Assembly (NCBI GenBank): GCA_017992555.1
Contig: JAGOOK010000014.1
Coordinates: 1-43,670, forward strand
Source: Caldisericia bacterium
GTDB lineage: Bacteria > Caldisericota > Caldisericia > JAAYUI01
Reading direction: 5' to 3'
DNA length: 43,670 nucleotides
Shown: in pieces, positions 32,400 through 40,124 of the stretch
Layout of the letters: each line of letters begins with the position of its first letter
How positions within the stretch are numbered: the stretch's first letter is position 1
Translations under genes and position numbers: made by a program
The notes under the pieces: model-generated
The model's database searches: none
What the model saw: only the letters and a program-made list of their open reading frames with translations
What the model was told of the DNA's origin: nothing

Positions 32400-35300
32400 C
32401 TATTCTATGGGCCAGCCGCCTTCCTCTTCAATAAGCTTGTCTATTTCGCCCATCAACCCGATTGTTCTTGAAAGTGCAGTAACTATTTTCGCGTATATGA
32501 CGCGGTCGCCGTGGTCAAGCGACCTTCCTTTCCTGTCCTTGAGCCATTTTTGGGCAACCTGGTAGCCACCAACCATAAAGTTCCAGACCTCTGGTGAAAC
32601 GCCGTCAAAGTATTGGCTTTTATTGATATAAACTCTGTTGCCGTTTTCATCAAATGAAACTTTTTCAATAATGTCGTTGCCAAAAGCGGGGTATGACGCA
32701 ATGGTGTCGTCAAGTTCTTCCGATTCAAGCAGATGGAGACTGGCCAGTTCTTGGCCCTTTTTTGCCAGCCTGGAAAACAGGCCAATTTTTGAGGTCAGCG
32801 GGGCCCTTGGGAAATCGTACTTTAAAAAGTCTGCATACCGCGTGCGGTAAGTCGGGCTGTGCAAAACGGCGTAGATGTAGTGAAAGATGTCTTCGGGGCC
32901 GAAAGTCAAAACCCCCTCATCCGCCCTCCGGGCACCTTCCCCCACAGGGGGAAGGTTTTTTACTGCCCCATCTTTTGTATTATGACTATTTGGTCCATCT
33001 TTTGCATAATGACCATCTGCCCTGTCTCCTGGACAACCATCTGATCCGCTTCCTGGATAACCACCTGGTCCTTCTCCGGTGAGACTGGTTCCATGATAAC
33101 CCTCTCCTTCCAGGAGAGGGTTAGGGTGAGGTGGTTTTTCCGTTATGTTGCCTTTTCCGTCCGGAACAAACGCAATCCCCAGCCTTGATTCAAATGCTGA
33201 AACGATTTTTTTCGAGAGGTTTGGTGTCCTGCCACCCTTTCCTGCCGGCCAGTCGCGTTTTTCGATTTTCAGTGTGTTGGTTTCTGTGTCGGGATAGAGG
33301 TAGAGTGGGAAAAGATATGATCTCTCTCTGGTTGCAAGAGAAACTGTACAATCGTTTATAGTATTTTTGGTACAAAGTATATGTCTGAAGACATCATTGA
33401 CTTGTCTATTTGTTATTAACCCCAAATTCGGGCCTGCCAGCATGTGGCGCATGACTTCCTTTCGAGACCTTTCGATTAATTCATTGTGATAAAACATAAA
33501 TCTAATATCGAATGGCCTATAAAGACATTCTGAAACAAAACTTTCAATATTTTTTTCATTACGCAGCGCTGGCCTAACTTTCGAGAGTGTGAGCTTATCC
33601 TTGTCGCTCAAAAATTGTTTTTTTGCGTCTTCATTTGATAAATCACTATTGATAAAAGAATTAATTTTTTGAAGTAACTTGGTTTTTTCGTAATTGACCA
33701 CAAAATCATCTCTTGATGTAACAATCCCTACAGAATTGACTGGCATCAGCTCTACGATCGAAGGCCACGCATGGTATTCATCATCAAGATTGGTATCGGA
33801 TGGCACAAACATGTAGAATGGCCCGGAGGGCAAAAGCTGTTTCCAGCCAGTAGACTTTATGTTGTTCTCGAGGAGCCAGCAATATTTCCCGCCAGCAAGT
33901 GCCCCGTCTTCAAAAATTTCCCTCTGGCCATATAGGTCCGCGTGAAAGACCCTGGCGTACGGGTGGGGGTAGCTGGAAGATGGAATCTGGGGGTAGCTGG
34001 AAGATGGGACCCCCTCATTCCCTTTCCCTCCTGGAGAAGGGTTGTTGCTTTTACCCTCTCCTTTCAGGAGAGGGTCAGGGTGAGGTGGTTTCTTCTTTCC
34101 AGTTTTCACAAAGAGCCCTATCGCGACCCCCTGCTGTATGTCAAAGACGTTTTCGTCCTTGCTTCCATCCGGACAGGCCTCTTTTTTCTTTGCGTTTCCG
34201 TGGAGGTCGAGGACGTATATCTCGTCGAATGTTTCAAGAAGGCTCTGTCTCATTCCCCTGAAGGTCGGGTTGTCCAGATAGCCGTGATTGGTTATGAATG
34301 CGAGAATGCCCGAGCCGGTTTTTTCAATCTTCCACTGCGCCCAGCGGATGAACCGGACATAATCATCATTGAGCCACTTTGGGTTTTTCTCGCCGAGGTC
34401 TTTGCCATCCACCTGGAAATAATTGGCCGTTTTCTTGCCGCCGTCGCTTGTGTCTTCACCCTTCAGGAGCCTGTTTATCCATTCAATGTCGCTATTGGCA
34501 GAGTGGCCCGAATATGGTGGGTTTCCAAGCACGACCATTATTGGTTTCACCTTTTTGACCTCGGAGGCGCTGTTGACCTCGTCGGAAACGGCCTTTCCAA
34601 AAAGGCTCCCCGGAGGGTCCTGCTTGAAGGCCGGTGGCTCGAGGGTGTTCGTGAGAAATATGTTCAGCCTTCGGTCATTGCTGAACGTGTAGCCATGTTC
34701 CTTGAGGAGGAGGCCAAGTTTCAGGTGGGCAATGGAATAGGGGGCCATCATCAGCTCAAACCCGTATATCCTCTCCAAGATGTCCCTCTGGACTTCATCG
34801 TCTTTCAATCTCCCGAACTTGTCTGTCCTGAGCCTTTTGTAAATGGTGTTCAAGACTTCATACAAAAATGTTCCGGTGCCTGCTGCAGGGTCAAGGATGA
34901 GCAATTGAGGAATATCCTCTGTAACCCTTTCCTTTGTGGCAAGGCCGTTTTTGAGCCCGAATTTTTCCTCAAGCAGAATGTCGACCGATTTGACGATCCA
35001 GGAAACTACAGGCTCGGGTGTATAATATACACCGCGCTTTTCACGAAGCCCTGGATTGTATGCAGAAAGAAACGGCTCGTAAAAATAAAATATTGGGTCT
35101 TTGGCAAAACCGGTCTTTTTTTCAGGCTTGAGGATTGCTTCTATGTCAGATTTGTTGAGGAGATTGATGAGGGTGCCGGTTGCCCATGTGACGTTTTCCT
35201 TCAATATCTCGCGGAATTCCTTGAATACCCTTCTGAGAAAAGGATTTGTGAGTGGAATGTGGTCGGATGCACTTGCCCAGTCTATTTCCCTGCCTGCCTC

Positions 35301-36008
35301 AATGCGCGCCGCGAACAGCCCGTAGCAGATTGTCTGGGCATACATGTCGGCAAACTGGTCTTCGGTTATTGTGTGGAGAAGGTCTGTTCTTATGGCCTTC
35401 AATTCGTTGTGAAGATCACCTTCCGGATGCTCATCTTTCATTGCTTTCAGGAGAGAGTCCCTGATGTCGCAGGCAATTGAGGCCATCCGTTCTGCCAGCT
35501 CGGTCGGGTTTGAAACGGTCTTGACTTTGGCATTTATAAAATGGTCGACCAGCTTTGCAAAATTCTCTTCTGCTTGTGGGTCGGGCTTGAGTTTTCCCTG
35601 CCCGAGGTCAGTTGCAAGATGAAATATTGTTCTGGGTTCAATTATCTCGTCTTTTTCGTTTGGTTTGTCTTCAAGTCTTGCATACCACCTGAATTCCAGA
35701 TAGTCGGTCAGAATAACATTCGACATGCTGTTGTAATAGCGCTTCAGCTGGCCAAGGTCTGATTTTGAAGAGGCGAGTTTTTTGCCAACATCCTTTGTCT
35801 CTATGATTCCGAAAGGAACATTGTCCTTCATTACGATAAAATCGGGTTTGCCTTCTTCTCTTCCTGCTGGCTCCTGTTTTATTGTGAAACCTTTTGGTAA
35901 AATTGCCTTGAAGAGGTTTTCGAAGTGGGTCCTGTAGGACAATTCCGAGCTGTTGCCCTCTTTTAGGTTATTGCTGACTTCCCGCAGATATTGTTTTAAT
36001 TGCTCCAC
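32400..36008 (-). CDS. Single-polypeptide restriction-modification enzyme (Type ISP/IIG-like)
   Basis: 1202 aa combining nuclease and N6-adenine methyltransferase. The N-terminal PD-(D/E)xK site is KPDFIVM...GIIETKD (Asp56, Glu70, Lys72). A helical linker follows, then the methyltransferase: KRGVYYTPEPVVSWIVKSVD, motif I LILDPAAGTGTFLYEVL (near residue 370) and motif IV NPPYSG (near 493). The C-terminal third is the presumed target-recognition region (FGPEDIFHYIYAVLHSPTYR). No SF2 helicase motifs are apparent, unlike classic Type ISP enzymes. Two low-complexity inserts (around residues 640-690 and 955-1035) correspond to repeat cassettes. The start is GTG with no Shine-Dalgarno. No separate specificity subunit is present. 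Confidence 0.87.
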   Translation of the reverse strand: MEQLKQYLREVSNNLKEGNSSELSYRTHFENLFKAILPKGFTIKQEPAGREEGKPDFIVMKDNVPFGIIETKDVGKKLASSKSDLGQLKRYYNSMSNVILTDYLEFRWYARLEDKPNEKDEIIEPRTIFHLATDLGQGKLKPDPQAEENFAKLVDHFINAKVKTVSNPTELAERMASIACDIRDSLLKAMKDEHPEGDLHNELKAIRTDLLHTITEDQFADMYAQTICYGLFAARIEAGREIDWASASDHIPLTNPFLRRVFKEFREILKENVTWATGTLINLLNKSDIEAILKPEKKTGFAKDPIFYFYEPFLSAYNPGLREKRGVYYTPEPVVSWIVKSVDILLEEKFGLKNGLATKERVTEDIPQLLILDPAAGTGTFLYEVLNTIYKRLRTDKFGRLKDDEVQRDILERIYGFELMMAPYSIAHLKLGLLLKEHGYTFSNDRRLNIFLTNTLEPPAFKQDPPGSLFGKAVSDEVNSASEVKKVKPIMVVLGNPPYSGHSANSDIEWINRLLKGEDTSDGGKKTANYFQVDGKDLGEKNPKWLNDDYVRFIRWAQWKIEKTGSGILAFITNHGYLDNPTFRGMRQSLLETFDEIYVLDLHGNAKKKEACPDGSKDENVFDIQQGVAIGLFVKTGKKKPPHPDPLLKGEGKSNNPSPGGKGNEGVPSSSYPQIPSSSYPHPYARVFHADLYGQREIFEDGALAGGKYCWLLENNIKSTGWKQLLPSGPFYMFVPSDTNLDDEYHAWPSIVELMPVNSVGIVTSRDDFVVNYEKTKLLQKINSFINSDLSNEDAKKQFLSDKDKLTLSKVRPALRNEKNIESFVSECLYRPFDIRFMFYHNELIERSRKEVMRHMLAGPNLGLITNRQVNDVFRHILCTKNTINDCTVSLATRERSYLFPLYLYPDTETNTLKIEKRDWPAGKGGRTPNLSKKIVSAFESRLGIAFVPDGKGNITEKPPHPNPLLEGEGYHGTSLTGEGPGGYPGSGSDGCPGDRADGHYAKDGPNSHNTKDGAVKNLPPVGEGARRADEGVLTFGPEDIFHYIYAVLHSPTYRTRYADFLKYDFPRAPLTSKIGLFSRLAKKGQELASLHLLESEELDDTIASYPAFGNDIIEKVSFDENGNRVYINKSQYFDGVSPEVWNFMVGGYQVAQKWLKDRKGRSLDHGDRVIYAKIVTALSRTIGLMGEIDKLIEEEGGWPIE
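32911..33137 (-). repeat. Repeat cassette 2 inside the R-M gene (227 bp)
   Basis: Bounded on the + strand by ACCCCCTCAT (32911-32920) and by a 39-bp block (33099-33137) that matches cassette 1 at 37 of 39 positions. The ends form imperfect inverted repeats (ACCCCCTCAT / ACCACCTCAC). It contains two hairpins (CCTTCCCCC/GGGGGAAGG at 32935-32955; CCCTCTCC/GGAGAGGG at 33100-33120) and an internal 27-bp tandem array. It stays in frame and encodes PPHPNPLLEGEG and related low-complexity sequence. Confidence 0.8.
32968..33075 (-). repeat. Four imperfect 27-bp tandem units in cassette 2
   Basis: Units at 32968-32994, 32995-33021, 33022-33048 and 33049-33075. The first two are close to each other, and the last two are more alike each other than the first two. 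They encode 9-residue Gly/Asp-rich repeats (G-x-Y/C-P-G-x and H-Y-A-K-D-G types). Confidence 0.65.
33965..34012 (-). repeat. Two 24-bp tandem units next to cassette 1
   Basis: Units 33965-33988 and 33989-34012 share their first 19 positions (GGGGGTAGCTGGAAGATGG). They encode the repeated octapeptide-like S-S-S-Y-P in the R-M protein and adjoin the cassette boundary at 34009. Confidence 0.75.
34009..34091 (-). repeat. Repeat cassette 1 inside the R-M gene (83 bp)
   Basis: Starts with the same ACCCCCTCAT decamer (34009-34018) as cassette 2 and ends with the shared 39-bp block (34053-34091), including hairpin CCCTCTCC/GGAGAGGG (34054-34074). An imperfect second hairpin lies at about 34021-34041. 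It is in frame and encodes PPHPDPLLKGEG, the counterpart of the cassette 2 peptide. Confidence 0.8.
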
Positions 36009-36016
36009 AAAGAATG

Positions 36017-36044
36017 ATTATATGAAAACGGAAATGGTTTTCCA
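36017..36044 (-). promoter_or_regulatory. Promoter of the R-M gene; probable leaderless GTG start
   Basis: On the - strand, TGGAAA (36039-36044), 16-nt spacer, perfect TATAAT (36017-36022). Eight nt separate the -10 box from the GTG at 36008, and no Shine-Dalgarno is present. Confidence 0.62.
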
Positions 36045-36063
36045 GAATGATGCAAATCCATAA

Positions 36064-36100
36064 CATATAAAACCCCTGGTCTATCCAGGGGTTTTATATG
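36064..36100 (-). terminator. Terminator of the cca-M42-gcvT-tkt operon
   Basis: Perfect 16-bp inverted repeat (36064-36079 and 36085-36100; G+C core CCCCTGG/CCAGGGG) with loop TCTAT. TTTTATAT closes the stem on both strands, so it can act in either direction. It lies 20 nt past the transketolase stop and just upstream of the R-M promoter. Confidence 0.85.
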
Positions 36101-36120
36101 TTTGAGAAAATGCCAATTTA

Positions 36121-36936
36121 TTAATCTGCCAACTCCAGAAGCGCCTTTTCTGCTTCGACCTGGTTTGGGGCCTTGCCGTGCCACTCGGCGTTGTTTTCCA
36201 TGAAGGAAACACCCTTGCCTTTTACTGTGTGGGCAATGATAGCCTGCGGCTTTCCTTTTGTCTGCTTTGCCTGGTCAAAAGCGTAGAGTATCTGGCCATA
36301 ATCGTGGCCGTCACACTCAATGATGTGCCATCCGAAAGCTTCCAGCTTTTTTTCAAGCGGGTCAATATTCATGACATCTTTGGTCGTACCATCAATCTCC
36401 AGGCCATTCTTGTCGATGATTGCAGTCAGGTTGTCAGCTTTGTAGTGGGCCGCGGCCATAAATGCTTCCCAAACCTGGCCTTCTTGCAATTCGCCATCAC
36501 CCATCAGGCAGTAGACCCTCCATGGCGCCCTGTCCATTTTTCCGGCGATTGCTGTGCCAAGGGCTATGGAAATCCCCTGGCCAAGTGATCCGCCTGACAT
36601 TTCTATTCCGGGCACGCAGTGTATATGCGGGTGGCCCTGGAGAGGTGAACCGAGTTTCCTGAAGGTCTTGAGGAGTTCAGGATCAAAGAACCCTCTCCTT
36701 GCAAGTACCGAGTAAATGAGCGGGGTCACATGGGCTTTGGAATAGATAATCCTGTCCCTGTCCTCTTTCATGGGGTCGGATGGGTCCACGTTTGCTATTT
36801 CGAAGTAAAGTGCTGCCATCAAGTCAGTGGCGGAGAGGGATCCGCCTGGATGGCCGGACCCTGCCAGTGTGGTCATCTGGATAATGTCCCTTCTTATCTG
36901 TCTTCCAACCTTCTCAAGCTGGGCGATGTCGCGCAT
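36121..36936 (-). CDS. Transketolase, N-terminal (TPP-pyrophosphate) subunit
   Basis: 271-aa half-transketolase with the TPP/Mg motif GDGELQEGQVWEAFMAAAHY, then N-L-T-A-I-I-D-K-N-G, the GSGHPGGSLSATDLM start and GGSLGQGIS. Such split enzymes need a separate C-terminal (pyrimidine-binding) subunit, normally encoded next to them. Here the next gene downstream is unrelated and separated by a terminator. ATG at 36936 follows GGAGGAAAGTG. It is last in the operon. Confidence 0.92.
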   Translation of the reverse strand: MRDIAQLEKVGRQIRRDIIQMTTLAGSGHPGGSLSATDLMAALYFEIANVDPSDPMKEDRDRIIYSKAHVTPLIYSVLARRGFFDPELLKTFRKLGSPLQGHPHIHCVPGIEMSGGSLGQGISIALGTAIAGKMDRAPWRVYCLMGDGELQEGQVWEAFMAAAHYKADNLTAIIDKNGLEIDGTTKDVMNIDPLEKKLEAFGWHIIECDGHDYGQILYAFDQAKQTKGKPQAIIAHTVKGKGVSFMENNAEWHGKAPNQVEAEKALLELAD

Positions 36937-36979
36937 CACTTTCCTCCGTTTGTTTTATTTTGTATTGCTTTTTGGGTTT

Positions 36980-38077
36980 TTATTCCCTCTTTTTGCCAGA
37001 GGTTCCCTTGTAGAATGGTTTTTTGATGATTTCGGCTGCCAGTTTTCTTCCCCTTATTTCAACGCTTACCTTTGTCCCCACCTTGTATGTTGTTGGAACA
37101 TAGGCCATTGCACCTACATAACCTGCGGTTGGGAGCATTCCACCGGATGTTACAAATCCGATTTCCGTGCTTCCATCAAACACCTTGAAATGGCTCCTTG
37201 GGATTCCACCCTCTTCAAGCATTTTCAAACAAACGAGTTTTCTCTTGATTCCATCGGCCTCGGCCTTCAGGAGAGCTGCCTTTCCAATGAAATCTTTTTC
37301 AAATTTTACAACAAATTTTTGGCCGGCCTCGAGAGGATTGATTGTCTCGTCAAGCTCGTTGCCATAGAGCCAGTAGCAAACTTCGAACCTTAGGGTATCT
37401 CTTGCCCCAAGGCCTATTGGTTTTATTCCAAATTCTTTGCCAACCCTCAGGAGTTCGTCCCAGATATATGGAGCGTCCTGGTTGCTTGTATAGATTTCAA
37501 ATCCATCTTCACCTGTGTAACCGGTCCTTGCCACCATGACTTCCCTGCCTGCCACTTTCCCGTATCCAAAGTGGAAGTATGGGAGGTCCCATGCCGGGAA
37601 TTCAGCAACTTTTCTGATGATGTCTTCTGCTTTGGGTCCCTGGAGGGCGATTTCGGCATACTGGTCGGAAAGGTTTGTCACCTGTGCCCCCGGGCGTTCG
37701 TGGGACTTTATCCAGGCAAAATCCTTGTCGGCATTGGATGCGTTGACTACCAGGAAGATGTGGTCTTTGCTGACATAGTGAATAAACAGGTCATCAATGA
37801 TTCCACCATCTTCCTTGCACATGACAGTGTACTCCGCTGTGCCAGGTTTCATGTCAGCAACGCTGTTTGACATGATCTGGTCAGTCAGGGCAACAGCTTC
37901 GGGCCCCTTGATTTCGATCTCGCCCATGTGCGATACATCAAACAAACCTGCATTTTCCCTTACAGTTTTGTGTTCGTCAAGAATTGACGTGTACTGGATC
38001 GGCATCTCGTAACCTGCGAACGGGACAATCTGTGCCCCTAGTGCTACATGTTTTTCATAAAGCGGTGTTTTTTTCAT
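36980..38077 (-). CDS. gcvT: Aminomethyltransferase (glycine cleavage T protein)
   Basis: Tetrahydrofolate-dependent T protein. Motifs: the N-terminal LYEKHVALGAQIVPFAGYEM, FDVSHMGEIEIKG, ALQGPKAEDI, VARTGYTGEDGFEIY and GLGARDTLRFEV. At 365 aa it is of full length. GGAGGAAAA precedes the ATG. The H, P and L components are not in the window, and its neighbours are M42 peptidases and half a transketolase, so the glycine cleavage system is scattered. Confidence 0.94.
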   Translation of the reverse strand: MKKTPLYEKHVALGAQIVPFAGYEMPIQYTSILDEHKTVRENAGLFDVSHMGEIEIKGPEAVALTDQIMSNSVADMKPGTAEYTVMCKEDGGIIDDLFIHYVSKDHIFLVVNASNADKDFAWIKSHERPGAQVTNLSDQYAEIALQGPKAEDIIRKVAEFPAWDLPYFHFGYGKVAGREVMVARTGYTGEDGFEIYTSNQDAPYIWDELLRVGKEFGIKPIGLGARDTLRFEVCYWLYGNELDETINPLEAGQKFVVKFEKDFIGKAALLKAEADGIKRKLVCLKMLEEGGIPRSHFKVFDGSTEIGFVTSGGMLPTAGYVGAMAYVPTTYKVGTKVSVEIRGRKLAAEIIKKPFYKGTSGKKRE

Positions 38078-38121
38078 TTTTCCTCCGAAGCGAGTCTAGT
38101 TGTGGGCTGGAAAATTTCAAC

Positions 38122-39102
38122 CTATTTGACGAGTTTTTTGCGCAAAGCTTTGGAGAGCAGTTTTCCTGCGGCCTGTGCATCAGAAATTGAAGAAACCGAG
38201 CCAAACATCCCAAATCTTCTGGTTGGTATACCAACGGTTATGATTGATGCTGAGGAGACAAGTCGTGCGATGCGCATATCATGCATGTCGTAGACATCTT
38301 TTACAGTCCGTTGGGTCTGGATTCCGGAAGTCTCTGCCACTTCCTCAAAAATGGATATGGCGTTCATATCTCTTGGGACAATGTTGCCTTTTACAACAAG
38401 GACTGGACCAGCATCCAGATCAACCTTTGCCTTGTCGGGACAGTTTGGTGTGTCAGTGGCTGGTGTTGAATCTATTGTAACAATGATGTCCGGATTTTCC
38501 CTTGTGATGATGGCTGCGGCGCCCCTGCCACCGAGTCTTCCCTGTGCGGTGAATGCATATACAAGATTGGCATCGCCATCATATTCATTTGCAAGCCATG
38601 TCAATACTGCAACTGGAACCTTGCAGTTTGAAGTGCCAATGACTCTTCCGCCTTCAAGTCTGGATTCTGTGTGGAAGGATGCGTGATCTCCAATCTGGAC
38701 CATCTTCATTGCGGTTTTTTTGTCCTGGGCCCCAATGTCTACAAACATTTTGTCAAAACCGAGGACAGTCCCTTCTGCTACTTCTTCAGCTCCAATGTAG
38801 CCACAGGTTCCGCTTGGAAAAATGACCTGGCGGTTCAGGATGTCTGCTTCCTTCATTGCGGTTGACGGGTAGAACCTGACAAAACCATTTTTGTCGATGT
38901 GGTTTGAAATTATCGAATCTTCGTCCATCTGGGCTTCAACGAGGATTTTTGGGCCTTTGCCAGGGTGCTTGACCACGAGGTTGCCCATGAAATCAACTTC
39001 CCCTATTTTACCCTCAAGGAGTTTTGTGATCTGTTCCCTGAGTTTTTCCTCAAAACCTGATGGAGATGGAATTGAAATCAGCTTCTGGATTATCTCTTTC
39101 AT
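38122..39102 (-). CDS. M42-family peptidase homologue lacking metal ligands (probable pseudo-enzyme)
   Basis: The fold and length (326 aa) are those of M42 aminopeptidases. Aligned to the two downstream-start paralogues by eye, the catalytic positions are replaced: H-x-D becomes Q58-M-D60 (VEAQMDE), D-D/N-R becomes T-S-N-C (157-160), the E-E pair becomes G-R (AFTAQGRLGG, 187-191), and the last His becomes Gly298 (TRRFGMF). Only the D211 ligand (VTIDSTP) and D60 remain. The frame is intact and translation is coupled to the preceding gene (4-nt overlap), arguing against simple decay. A structural or regulatory subunit of an M42 oligomer is an inference. Confidence 0.85.
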   Translation of the reverse strand: MKEIIQKLISIPSPSGFEEKLREQITKLLEGKIGEVDFMGNLVVKHPGKGPKILVEAQMDEDSIISNHIDKNGFVRFYPSTAMKEADILNRQVIFPSGTCGYIGAEEVAEGTVLGFDKMFVDIGAQDKKTAMKMVQIGDHASFHTESRLEGGRVIGTSNCKVPVAVLTWLANEYDGDANLVYAFTAQGRLGGRGAAAIITRENPDIIVTIDSTPATDTPNCPDKAKVDLDAGPVLVVKGNIVPRDMNAISIFEEVAETSGIQTQRTVKDVYDMHDMRIARLVSSASIITVGIPTRRFGMFGSVSSISDAQAAGKLLSKALRKKLVK

Positions 39103-40124
39103 TGCGGAAGTCCTTCCTTGTCAATTCTTTGTATGAATGCCTTTGAAAGTTCGACCATTGCCTCAAGGTCTGATTTTGCGGCTAGCGAGACTGGCGAATG
39201 GATGTATCTGCAGGGTGCGGCGATGACCACACATGGGGTGCCGCCGTTTTCAAATTGCATCCTTCCTGCATTTGTTCCACCGGTGACTGTTCCCTTGTAT
39301 TGGTATTGGATGTTGTTTTTCTGGGCAGTGTCTTCAAGCAGTAGTCGGTAATTTCTCGGGATGATGACACTGCGGTCTTCAAATGTTATTACCGGGCCAT
39401 ACCTGAATCTTGCGCAGTTCTGGTGTTCTGGAACCTCCGGCATGTCACCTGCAGATGTCCCCTCAAGCGAAACAACCAGGTCGGGCATAAACCTTCTGAC
39501 TGCGAAAACAGCACCCTTCATGCCTATCTCCTCGCCAAAAGTGAATGATCCGACAAGTGTGCATTCCGTTTCCATTTCCATTGTCTTGCATACAGCCCAG
39601 CACCCGGCCCTGTCATCAAAAGATTTTGCCTTTACCACTTCGCCCCAGTCCTCGAATTCGGTATCAAAAACTATTGTGGTTCCAAGTGGGGCCGTTCTTT
39701 CAGCCTCTGCCTTGTCCTTGCAACCCACATCAACGACGAGGGCGTTTGTTGGCGTCACGACATCCCATTCTTCATGTTTCTGGTTATGGATTGGCTTTAG
39801 ACCTATAACGCCTCTTGTTTTTTCTTTTCCAACCAGAACATGTTTGGATGCCAGCACCCTGTCGTCAATCCCGCCGAGCTGGGCAACTTTCAGCTCGCCT
39901 TCAGAGGTGTGGCCTACGACCTGTAGGGCCACCTCATCCATGTGAGCATCAAGCATGATTATCGGCTTGCCTGGTTTCCCTTCTTTTACAAAGAAAATGT
40001 TGCCAACATGGTCTGTTGTTGGCGCAATGCCCATTTGGGAATAAAAATCCGTCAATACTTGTCTTATTTCGCTCTCGTCGCCGGGTGCACCGGAAGCATC
40101 ACAAAGTTTTTTCAGGAGTTCCAT
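39099..40124 (-). CDS. M42-family metallo-aminopeptidase
   Basis: 341 aa with the complete di-metal site: His61/Asp63 (LDAHMDEVAL), Asp171 (FDDRAGC), Glu198-Glu199 (FGEEIGMKGA), Glu221 (SLEGTSAGD) and His309 (RYIHSPVS). It should be an active TET-type aminopeptidase, a family that forms dodecamers. The ATG at 40124 shares one nucleotide with the stop of the upstream paralogue; a longer frame to 40172 would overlap that gene. It is coupled at its 3' end to the ligand-less paralogue. Confidence 0.93.
   Translation of the reverse strand: MELLKKLCDASGAPGDESEIRQVLTDFYSQMGIAPTTDHVGNIFFVKEGKPGKPIIMLDAHMDEVALQVVGHTSEGELKVAQLGGIDDRVLASKHVLVGKEKTRGVIGLKPIHNQKHEEWDVVTPTNALVVDVGCKDKAEAERTAPLGTTIVFDTEFEDWGEVVKAKSFDDRAGCWAVCKTMEMETECTLVGSFTFGEEIGMKGAVFAVRRFMPDLVVSLEGTSAGDMPEVPEHQNCARFRYGPVITFEDRSVIIPRNYRLLLEDTAQKNNIQYQYKGTVTGGTNAGRMQFENGGTPCVVIAAPCRYIHSPVSLAAKSDLEAMVELSKAFIQRIDKEGLPQ

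Noticed and set aside
33942..35480. 512-codon + strand frame opposite the R-M gene
   Set aside because: It is antisense to well-supported methyltransferase motifs (NPPY, DPAAGTG) and shows no recognisable domain; long antisense frames are expected from codon bias.
38122..39102. Calling the ligand-less M42 gene a pseudogene
   Set aside because: No frameshift or stop, normal length, coupled translation, and the fold motifs outside the active site are kept; a non-catalytic protein is more likely.
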